Shown: in pieces, positions 1 to 5,008 of the stretch
Position numbering within the stretch: the stretch's first letter is position 1
Layout: each line of letters begins with the position of its first letter
Source: an uncultured euryarchaeote
GTDB taxonomy: Archaea > Thermoplasmatota > Thermoplasmata > UBA10834
Assembly: GCA_937872085.1 (NCBI GenBank)
Contig: CALMQK010000386.1
Span: 1-5,008, forward strand
DNA length: 5,008 nt
Direction of reading: 5' to 3'
Translations under genes and position numbers: made by a program
The notes under the pieces: generated by a model
Seen by the model: only the letters and a program-made list of their open reading frames with translations
Databases searched by the model: none
Told to the model about the DNA's origin: nothing

Positions 1-1026
1 ACGACAGCCTACAACCTGTACTTCGGAGACCTTCATTCTCACACTTCATACTCAGACGGACAGGCTACGCCCTGGGATGCGTTCGCAGCCGCAAAGAACG
101 CGGGCGCGGACTTCATGGCGACAACCGACCATGTTCACTACCCGTACGGCCAGATCATGCTGACACCTGAGCTTTGGGCCGACACGTTACTTGCGGCAAA
201 GACCTTTACCTCGAAGAACTTCGTTGCAATGGCAGGCTATGAGCTATGGTTGCCCTGGGCGGGAGAGGTCAACGTGTACAACACCACCGAGATTTACGGC
301 GATGACGGGAACCCCGGCGGGCATGGTTACAATAACGGCCTACAAGAGAGCATCCATGATGCACTGCCGTCGCTCTATGACTGGCTGGCGCAAACTGGTG
401 CGCTTGGTCAGTATAATCACCCGTCAACGTGGTCATCGCCGTTGTCGAACTTCTTCGACTTCGACTACTACACTCCGACAAGGGACATTGGCATGGGCTT
501 GATCGAGGCTTACAACGATGAGGTCTACGAGGCCAGCTACATCATGGCCCTGGACGCAGGCTGGCACGTCATGCCAGCAGCGAACTCCGACACACACTCT
601 GCGAACTGGATCTCAGGCTCCGAGGTCAGAACCGTCTTGCTCGCTCCCAGCTTGAGCCCCGAGAACCTGTACAACGCCATGAGGTCCAGCAGAGGCTATG
701 CGACGCAGGACAAGAACCTGCAGATCTACTACACGCTCAACGGAGCGATCATGGGATCCGTTCTGTCGCCCATGAGCTCGTACGAGGTCTCGGTTCGGAT
801 ATCTGATCCTGATGGTAGAGCGGACGCAATCAAGCTTGTCGAGATAGTATCCGACGGCGGAGTAGTCGTGGCGAAGAAGAGCTTCAACAGCGCAACCGTA
901 GAATGGACGACCACGCTTATGTCGGACAGCGCCAGCTACTTCTATTTGAGAGTGACCACTGCGTCGGATCTCTCAGGAGTGGAGGGCGTGACCGCATGGA
1001 CCGCCCCTGTCTGGACCGGGCGTTGA
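1..1026 (+). CDS. PHP-domain metallohydrolase, CehA/McbA type (5' partial)
   Basis: The reading frame is open from base 1 to a TGA at 1024-1026, giving 341 visible residues with the N-terminus missing. Visible PHP-type metal-binding motifs, numbered from the window edge, are GDLHSHTSYSDG (residues 9-20, the HxH pair at 12 and 14), TTDH (41-44), a Glu in GYELW (81), NHP (His 140) and SDTH (Asp 197, His 199). Together these make a near-complete PHP-like multi-metal hydrolase site. The last ~100 residues look like a beta-rich C-terminal domain, and the ending (YFYLRVTTA...VTAWTAPVW) is typical of CehA/McbA-family proteins. That family includes carbaryl hydrolases, but most members have no known substrate. 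The visible part has no membrane segment. Many relatives are exported, but the signal-peptide region lies outside the window. The gene converges on tldE. Family assignment is firm; substrate is unknown. The in-frame ATG at 115 is not the start, because the HxH motif lies upstream of it. Confidence 0.9.
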   Translation, partial: TTAYNLYFGDLHSHTSYSDGQATPWDAFAAAKNAGADFMATTDHVHYPYGQIMLTPELWADTLLAAKTFTSKNFVAMAGYELWLPWAGEVNVYNTTEIYGDDGNPGGHGYNNGLQESIHDALPSLYDWLAQTGALGQYNHPSTWSSPLSNFFDFDYYTPTRDIGMGLIEAYNDEVYEASYIMALDAGWHVMPAANSDTHSANWISGSEVRTVLLAPSLSPENLYNAMRSSRGYATQDKNLQIYYTLNGAIMGSVLSPMSSYEVSVRISDPDGRADAIKLVEIVSDGGVVVAKKSFNSATVEWTTTLMSDSASYFYLRVTTASDLSGVEGVTAWTAPVWTGR

Positions 1027-1122
1027 TTCCGTCGAGGATACGCGTGTGGCCGTAGCAAGGATCCCCTAGGCACGGGAATCGATGGCTGGTGCGACGGGGC
1101 ATCATGTGCAGGGAGCCTTGTG

Positions 1123-1195
1123 TGAACTCGAATACCTAGCTCTTCGTCAATCAAGCGACTATTGCATCGAGCTAAGTTCATTCATTCCCTTTCTT
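1123..1195 (+). terminator. Possible termination region of the PHP gene
   Basis: The 213-nt convergent gap 1027-1239 contains an interrupted inverted repeat: TGAAC (1123-1127) and TAGCTC (1137-1142) pair with GAGCTA (1169-1174) and GTTCA (1176-1180). A pyrimidine-rich tract follows at about 1177-1195, containing several TT/TTT runs. Archaeal RNA polymerase commonly stops at T-rich tracts without needing a hairpin, so the tract is the more relevant part. The stem is short and its loop is 26 nt, so it may be chance. I see no comparable T-rich tract on the minus strand to end the tldD-tldE transcript. The rest of the gap shows nothing I recognise. Confidence 0.25.
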
Positions 1196-1239
1196 AACGT
1201 GCTTGAGACCGATCCGAACCCGGGGCCAAGCCCTTTGCG

Positions 1240-2586
1240 CTAGGCGGACCTGGTTATCGTCATCTGCTTCGCTCTCACGGTCGGGAGAGTCGATGGCGGA
1301 GCTGCCTCCTCCCACCAGTAGATCTCCTGAGCTTTCCTCGAGAGCGCGTCTATGCTCTTCCAGAAGTTCATCATGTTGTCGCTTATCCTGATGTTCTTGA
1401 CGGCGCCGACTATCTCGCCGTTCTCCACCCTGAGGATCGCATCCCTCGGGATCGTCGAGAACTCACCGGTGGAATAGTTCTGGTATCGAGTGTACCACGT
1501 GTTGTTGATATACAGCCCGCGCTTCGTATCCGCGATCAACTCATCCATCTTCCAGTCTCCCGGGACGACGACCGGGTGGAAGGCCATTGGCTGGGCTGCA
1601 GAACCGTACGCGCTGGGTATCAGAGGACCGGCGTTCGCGGTCGTCCTGGTCTTGAAACGCTTGGCAGTCCCGGTGTTGTGCAGGTATGTCTTCAGGACGC
1701 CGTCCTTGATCAGGACGTTCCGCCGCGTCGGTACGCCTTCGTGGTCGAAAGCCCGTCTCGTGGTCGATCTGATCGTCGGGTCATCCAAGAAAGTGACCTC
1801 ATCGGAAGCGACGCGCTTCCCGATCTTCTTCGCATACATCGAATTGCTGATCTCGACCCTCATTGCGCTCAGCATGCTCGATGTCGACTGGATGAAGCTC
1901 CCAAGGAAGAGTGGGTCCACGATGAGGTCGAACTTCCCCTGCTCACCCATGACGGGGTCACGCGCGTGCGACGCGAATTCTCCCGCTCGCTCCCCGGTCT
2001 TCTTGGCCTCCATGCCAGTAAGGGTCGGGGTACAGCAGACCGCGTGACCAGATGCTTCCGGCTGGGAAAATGCCCGGACCGAGAGATCCGCTGCCGTGCT
2101 CTCGTCGGCGCCCACGGCGCCTCCAGAGGAGGCCAGCCCAACGCGCTCATGGATCGCATAGAACGTCCCTCCGACATTGTTCGCTCCGAATCCTTCGGCC
2201 CCGGCAATCGCCTCATGGACGAATCGGGACGGATCTCTGAGCTTCACGATCATTCCATCTACCGGGTTCCGACGATATTTGAACCTACCTGGTGCCACTC
2301 CTTCATAGGTCTTGCTCGGCGGAACCTTCTTTGCGAGTGAAACAAGCGCTCGCGCATGTGGATCCAGGTCCGTCAGCGTCCTGATATCGGACGATATGAC
2401 CTTCTTCCCGATGGCAACGAGGAGTGCGAGGTGTTCCTCGGACCACGAATTCACTGCATCCACTTGGCTATTGGAGAACCTGACCTGCTTGACCTCGGTC
2501 ACGATCGCCTCGGCGACGACATCGTCAGCTCCTGCGGACCTGGCGACTTCCACGACATGCTGTGAGATCTCCTTGAGCTCGTTCAT
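1240..2586 (-). CDS. tldE: TldE/PmbA, non-catalytic partner of the TldD zinc protease
   Basis: This 448-residue protein has the TldD/PmbA fold and the usual TldE length. It should assemble in the cytoplasm with TldD into the TldDE protease, which in bacteria matures peptide natural products (microcin B17), degrades CcdA and cleaves unfolded peptides. Where TldD carries its HExxxH helix, this protein has residues 221-236 (LIVDPLFLGSFIQSTS) without the zinc-binding His/Glu set, as expected for the inactive subunit. The C-terminal part (NNTWYTRYQNYSTGEFS near 361-377, then ISDNMMNFWKSI and YWWEE) matches the archaeal branch of the family as I know it. The start at 2586 overlaps the tldD stop as ATGA, and a G-rich GGGGTG about 8 nt upstream, inside tldD, can act as ribosome site. 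The next Met is at residue 112. The stop is TAG at 1242-1240. Translational coupling to tldD is likely. The substrate in this organism is unknown. Confidence 0.93.
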   Translation of the reverse strand: MNELKEISQHVVEVARSAGADDVVAEAIVTEVKQVRFSNSQVDAVNSWSEEHLALLVAIGKKVISSDIRTLTDLDPHARALVSLAKKVPPSKTYEGVAPGRFKYRRNPVDGMIVKLRDPSRFVHEAIAGAEGFGANNVGGTFYAIHERVGLASSGGAVGADESTAADLSVRAFSQPEASGHAVCCTPTLTGMEAKKTGERAGEFASHARDPVMGEQGKFDLIVDPLFLGSFIQSTSSMLSAMRVEISNSMYAKKIGKRVASDEVTFLDDPTIRSTTRRAFDHEGVPTRRNVLIKDGVLKTYLHNTGTAKRFKTRTTANAGPLIPSAYGSAAQPMAFHPVVVPGDWKMDELIADTKRGLYINNTWYTRYQNYSTGEFSTIPRDAILRVENGEIVGAVKNIRISDNMMNFWKSIDALSRKAQEIYWWEEAAPPSTLPTVRAKQMTITRSA

Positions 2587-3995
2587 CTCAGGGACACCCC
2601 CCTCAGCCTCAACATCGGCCCACCGGTGAAGACCGACATGCCCTGCCCCGGGTCGCCCTTACCGCATTCTGCAGCATCGAACCTGACCTTCTTCGTCACC
2701 GCGTCGATGGCCGACCAGAAGGCCGGGGTGGTGATCTCGATGGTACATTTGCGCGCAGGCCCTGCGAGCTCTCCATCCTTTATGAAATAGGCCTCCCTCG
2801 ACACGTACTTCTGATTGTACCTCTTGTCATCGATGTTCCATTCTGTGAAGGAATTCATCAGGACGCCATCCTTCACCGTTCCGAACAGCTCATCTTCTTC
2901 GAAGTCCCCGGGCGCCACGAACGTGTTCCCCATCCTCACGATCGGCTCCCTCAGATAGGATTCCGCTCTGGACGAGCCGTTGCTGACCAAGCCCATCTTC
3001 GACCCGGTCTCTCGATTGTGAAGGAACTCGTTGATCAGGCCCTCCTTGTACAGGTACCTCGGCCTCGCCTTCACGCCCTCTTCGTCGTAGGCATAGTAGC
3101 CGTAGGAGCCCGGGATTCCGGGGTCGTCGATCACTGTAGCGTACTTCGATCCCAGCCGCTGGCCGATCATGTCCTCAGATATGAAGGACCTCCCCGCCTG
3201 CGACATCTCCCTGCCCTGGATCCTGTCCCCTTCCATTGGATGCCCGCAGGACTCGTGCGCGGCGATGCCCGTGACTTCGGATCCGCAGACGAGATCGCAC
3301 TTCCCCGGCTTGACCCTCTTGCCGTGCTCGATCTGCTTCTTGAGCATGCGCATCTCATCGGGAAGGACCTCGAGGAGGTTCCACTCATCTTTCAATTCCC
3401 AGCCTCCGCTCCCGGCCCATTCCCTCATGGATTGCTCCGTCTCACCTTTGGCGGAGACGAGGTTGTACGATTCGACCTTCATCCTCGGGATGAAGGACTT
3501 GATCCTTGAACCCTCAGAGTTCCCGAAGAACCTGGTGGTCTCCCAGTCCTTGAGATCATAGTACCTGCCCTGCACCTTGACGCCGGTCTTGAGGGCTGCG
3601 GAATCCAGGCTCCTGAGGTAATCGAGCTTCTCCTCAGTCGTCACATCGGCCAGACTTTTCTTCTGCCTTACTTCCCAGCTGGTCCGGACGGCCTTCTCCG
3701 CCGAGAGGGTGCACGGGCTCTTCCTACGAGCGCTCTTGGCTTGGCTGACGGCTTGCCGAACGAGCCTGAGCCCTTCGGCCTTCGAGACGACATTGCTGCT
3801 GGAGAACCCCACTCCGGAAGCGAAGAAGATCTTGACATTCATACCCGCGTCTTGAGAAGACGCGATAGTGTCGACTTGCCCTGCTTTCAATGCGAGCTGC
3901 ATGCAGCTCGTGCTTTCCAGCCTGACCTCCGCAAGAACCGGAGTGTGCTTCGAAGCGGCGTCAAGCATGTATTCGGCTAGGTCCTCGTCGATCAT
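2583..3995 (-). CDS. tldD: TldD zinc metalloprotease, catalytic subunit
   Basis: This 470-residue protein is full length for the family. The catalytic helix carries HESCGH at residues 247-252 (HExxxH: His247, Glu248, His252), followed by the family motif HPMEGDRIQGRE. Cys444, in AAECGKGDPGQG near the C-terminus, sits where the third zinc ligand lies in E. coli TldD. The active site therefore looks intact. Cys233, Cys237 and Cys250 lie close to it. No signal peptide or membrane segment is visible, so it is cytoplasmic. It should pair with TldE, encoded immediately downstream with a 4-base overlap, and cleave flexible or unfolded peptides inside the shared chamber. I chose the ATG at 3995 because an in-frame stop lies at 4013-4011 and a partial Shine-Dalgarno sequence (GGGATGG) ends a few bases upstream. 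A TATA-like box at 4038-4029 predicts a leader of only about 10-15 nt. Family and role are firm; the natural substrate is not deducible. Confidence 0.95.
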   Translation of the reverse strand: MIDEDLAEYMLDAASKHTPVLAEVRLESTSCMQLALKAGQVDTIASSQDAGMNVKIFFASGVGFSSSNVVSKAEGLRLVRQAVSQAKSARRKSPCTLSAEKAVRTSWEVRQKKSLADVTTEEKLDYLRSLDSAALKTGVKVQGRYYDLKDWETTRFFGNSEGSRIKSFIPRMKVESYNLVSAKGETEQSMREWAGSGGWELKDEWNLLEVLPDEMRMLKKQIEHGKRVKPGKCDLVCGSEVTGIAAHESCGHPMEGDRIQGREMSQAGRSFISEDMIGQRLGSKYATVIDDPGIPGSYGYYAYDEEGVKARPRYLYKEGLINEFLHNRETGSKMGLVSNGSSRAESYLREPIVRMGNTFVAPGDFEEDELFGTVKDGVLMNSFTEWNIDDKRYNQKYVSREAYFIKDGELAGPARKCTIEITTPAFWSAIDAVTKKVRFDAAECGKGDPGQGMSVFTGGPMLRLRGVSLR

Positions 3996-4028
3996 GATCC
4001 ATCCCGTGGGTCAGGCATCGCACAGTCG

Positions 4029-4038
4029 GATATTAAAC
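4029..4038 (-). promoter_or_regulatory. Archaeal TATA-like box for tldD-tldE
   Basis: Read on the minus strand, the element is GTTTAATATC, the most AT-rich stretch in a GC-rich intergenic region. With the usual archaeal distance of about 25 nt, transcription would begin near 4005-4010, leaving about 10-15 nt before the tldD ATG at 3995. No bacterial -35/-10 pair of comparable quality was seen. This is inference from spacing and composition. Confidence 0.55.
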
Positions 4039-4048
4039 ATTCCAAGGG

Positions 4049-4062
4049 CCAGAGGTTTCTGG
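4049..4062. promoter_or_regulatory. Short palindrome CCAGA-N4-TCTGG upstream of the tldD TATA box
   Basis: The two 5-bp arms are perfect (CCAGA 4049-4053, TCTGG 4058-4062) around GGTT. The element lies about 11 bp upstream of the putative tldD TATA box, where an archaeal activator or repressor could bind. A related CTGG-A-CCAG palindrome occurs at 4097-4105. The arms are short and chance is a real possibility. Confidence 0.3.
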
Positions 4063-4068
4063 TCGCGG

Positions 4069-4097
4069 GGGAAGAACGAGATCCAAATGCTCTTCCC
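4069..4097. promoter_or_regulatory. Candidate operator: GGGAAGA-N15-TCTTCCC inverted repeat
   Basis: The two 7-bp arms are perfect (4069-4075 and 4091-4097), with centres 22 bp apart, about two helical turns, which suits a dimeric DNA-binding protein. The repeat is centred at 4083, roughly midway between the divergent tldD and GNAT start codons, so one factor could control both. No regulator gene is visible in the window. Function is inferred from symmetry and position only. Confidence 0.35.
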
Positions 4098-4105
4098 TGG
4101 ACCAG

Positions 4106-4113
4106 TATTATGT
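4106..4113 (+). promoter_or_regulatory. Weak TATA-like box for the GNAT gene
   Basis: TATTATGT is the only AT-rich stretch on the plus strand at a suitable distance. Transcription starting about 25 nt downstream, near 4135, would leave a leader of about 20 nt. That leader contains GAGG at 4149-4152, four bases before the ATG at 4157, as a weak ribosome site. The CTGGACCAG palindrome (4097-4105) directly abuts it, occupying the place of the archaeal BRE. Confidence 0.35.
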
Positions 4114-4156
4114 AACCGCGCCGTGCTTTCCATTCAAGCAGTAGATGTGAGGCGAA

Positions 4157-4810
4157 ATGAACGACCCGTCGACTCAAGACGAGCCCCAGTTCCGCGAGTA
4201 CAAGCAGGGGGACTTGGACGAATGCACGCGCCTCGCATGGGAAGCATGGGCAGCAGACTCCCTGGAACCCGCCGAGATAGTCGAACCTCGAGTGATGGAG
4301 GGGTACGTGAGATCGTTCCTGGTCCGGTCGAACTGGAAGGTCGTGGTCAGCGATTCCCAGGGAGTGATCGGGCTCCTGTTCGGCAGGATAGGAGGCAGTA
4401 AGCCCAAAGGGGGAGGCGGATCGTTGGTCAATGAACTCGGGATGATCCCGCAATTCCTCTTCGGCGTCAATGGCCAACACGTATCGCCGGTCGTCCTGCT
4501 ACACTTCTTCTTGACGGAGTTCAAGGTGCTCGTGAACGTGCCGCGCTCCGACGCTGAGATAAACCTCATCATCGTGGACTCCAAGCACCGGGGGAAAGGC
4601 CTCGGCAAGAAGCTCATGGACAGGTTCATCGCGGCGGCCAAGGAGGCCGGCTGCAGGCTCGTAACGCTGTACACAGATGACCAGATGAGCAATTGGAAGT
4701 TCTACGAGATCTACGGTTTCAGGAAGGTGGGGACATTCCACGACAGCTTGACATCATATTTCGCAGAGAAGAAGGCGACCGGGATCGTCTACACCCTAGA
4801 CTTGAAGTGA
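4157..4810 (+). CDS. GNAT-family N-acetyltransferase
   Basis: This 217-residue cytoplasmic protein should transfer an acetyl group from acetyl-CoA to an amine on an unidentified acceptor. Motif A is clear: a beta strand INLIIVDS (135-142) followed by the pyrophosphate loop HRGKGLG (144-150) and helix KKLMDRFIAAAKEAG. Motif B is NWKFYEIYGFRKVG (179-192), with the usual Tyr in the position that serves as acid in many GNATs. The N-terminal part (FREYKQGDLDECTRLAWEAW) is the standard first strand and helix. Between the strand VIGLLFGRI (70-78) and motif A lies an insert of roughly 50 residues. It contains a Gly-rich linker (79-88) and a hydrophobic, probably helical segment (about 110-126, SPVVLLHFFLTEFKVLV), where typical GNATs have only a hairpin. 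The gene is divergent from tldD. The start is set by the ATG at 4157 with GAGG just upstream. The substrate (protein N-terminus, lysine, small amine or antibiotic) cannot be told from sequence. Confidence 0.88.
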   Translation: MNDPSTQDEPQFREYKQGDLDECTRLAWEAWAADSLEPAEIVEPRVMEGYVRSFLVRSNWKVVVSDSQGVIGLLFGRIGGSKPKGGGGSLVNELGMIPQFLFGVNGQHVSPVVLLHFFLTEFKVLVNVPRSDAEINLIIVDSKHRGKGLGKKLMDRFIAAAKEAGCRLVTLYTDDQMSNWKFYEIYGFRKVGTFHDSLTSYFAEKKATGIVYTLDLK

Positions 4811-4831
4811 TTAGCGAAGCTTGATAACCAA

Positions 4832-4851
4832 CATCGAAAATCCCCTCGATG
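4832..4851. repeat. Inverted repeat CATCGA-N8-TCGATG in the GNAT/aldo-keto reductase gap
   Basis: The perfect 6-bp arms (4832-4837, 4846-4851) enclose an 8-nt loop and lie 21 nt after the GNAT stop and 26 nt before the next start codon. It could be an operator for the aldo/keto reductase gene or a weak RNA hairpin. It lacks a following T tract, so it is not a convincing terminator. A TTGATAAC stretch at 4821-4828 could be a weak TATA-like box for the downstream gene. Confidence 0.3.
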
Positions 4852-4866
4852 ACAGACAAGGGCCGC

Positions 4867-4872
4867 GGAGTG
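4867..4872 (+). promoter_or_regulatory. Ribosome binding site GGAGTG of the aldo/keto reductase gene
   Basis: GGAGTG differs by one base from the archaeal GGAGGTG core and sits 5 nt before the ATG at 4878. It supports that start for the reading frame cut by the window edge. Confidence 0.55.
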
Positions 4873-4877
4873 CGAGA

Positions 4878-5008
4878 ATGAAGTACAGGAGTTTCGGGCA
4901 GCTCGATTGGAAGGTGTCTGTGCTGGGCTTTGGCGTGATGCGTCTGCCTACGATTAAAGACGATTCCTCCGGTGAGAAGGTGGACGAGGACGAAGCCATC
5001 CGCATGAT
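4878..5008 (+). CDS. Aldo/keto reductase, N-terminal fragment (3' partial)
   Basis: The frame starting at ATG 4878 runs to the window edge, giving 43 residues plus two bases. It begins MKYRSFGQLDWKVSVLGFGV, then MRLPT, a classic aldo/keto reductase N-terminus: a beta hairpin followed by the first barrel strand with its LGFGxMRLP signature. The family reduces carbonyls with NAD(P)H on a TIM barrel. The catalytic Asp-Tyr-Lys-His residues would lie beyond the window. The acidic GEKVDEDEAIRM that follows fits the first barrel helix. N-termini of this style are common in archaeal and anaerobic members with a C-terminal ferredoxin-like domain, but that cannot be checked here. It lies 67 nt after the GNAT gene on the same strand, so it may be co-transcribed or have its own promoter. 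The family is well supported; the substrate is unknown. Confidence 0.85.
   Translation, partial: MKYRSFGQLDWKVSVLGFGVMRLPTIKDDSSGEKVDEDEAIRM

Noticed and set aside
1027..1239. Possible tRNA or other structured RNA in the convergent gap
   Set aside because: No acceptor stem, T-loop or anticodon arm could be laid out on either strand.
1490..2047. 185-residue open frame on the plus strand opposite tldE
   Set aside because: It is antisense to tldE, overlaps another antisense frame, and shows no motif or ribosome site.
1576..2340. 254-residue open frame on the plus strand opposite tldE
   Set aside because: It lies wholly antisense to a well-supported family gene, has no recognisable domain and is rich in Arg/Pro/Gly, as expected of a shadow frame in GC-rich DNA.
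3018..3509. 163-residue open frame on the plus strand opposite tldD
   Set aside because: It is antisense to the conserved catalytic region of tldD; its openness follows from tldD codon composition.
3868..4401. 177-residue plus-strand frame running from inside tldD into the GNAT gene
   Set aside because: It overlaps two well-supported genes in other frames and reads through the intergenic region without any family signature.
3992..4480. 162-residue minus-strand frame spanning the divergent promoter and the GNAT 5' half
   Set aside because: It would overlap the GNAT gene antisense and cross the predicted tldD promoter, and it has no recognisable domain.
1..5008. CRISPR array, insertion sequence, phage attachment site or defence island
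   Set aside because: No spaced direct repeats, transposase, terminal inverted repeats or defence domains were seen; the genes belong to common housekeeping or accessory enzyme families.

Overview
The window most likely comes from an archaeon of moderate-to-high GC (about 55-60% by eye), probably euryarchaeal and possibly Thermoplasmata-like. The evidence is an archaeal-style TldD/TldE pair, AT-rich TATA-like boxes about 25 nt ahead of short leaders, frequent AGG/AGA arginine and ATA isoleucine codons, and GGAGTG-type ribosome sites. Rank below domain is a guess. I see no RNA gene, insertion sequence, CRISPR array or tRNA.

Layout: (1) bases 1-1026 (+) hold the 3' part of a PHP-domain metallohydrolase of the CehA/McbA type, whose start lies upstream of the window. 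(2) A 213-nt convergent gap follows, with a weak inverted repeat, a pyrimidine-rich tract and one doubtful 53-codon ORF. (3) Bases 3995 down to 1240 (-) are a two-gene operon, tldD then tldE (pmbA), joined by a 4-base ATGA overlap. (4) A 161-nt divergent intergenic region (3996-4156) carries a good TATA-like box for tldD, a weaker one for the rightward gene, and several inverted repeats between them. (5) Bases 4157-4810 (+) encode a GNAT acetyltransferase with an unusually long insert. (6) After 67 nt, an aldo/keto reductase begins at 4878 (+) and runs off the window.

TldD and TldE should form one heteromeric zinc protease, with the active site in TldD (HESCGH plus a C-terminal Cys) and TldE as the non-catalytic partner. 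Its substrate is not apparent: no recognisable RiPP precursor or modifying enzyme lies in the window. The GNAT protein is divergently transcribed from tldD and could share regulation with it, but nothing ties the two functionally. The PHP hydrolase and the aldo/keto reductase look like unrelated neighbours. Overall this is mostly an ordinary chromosomal region. The parts most worth a second look are the symmetrical elements in the tldD/GNAT divergent promoter, the GNAT insert, and the unknown TldDE substrate.
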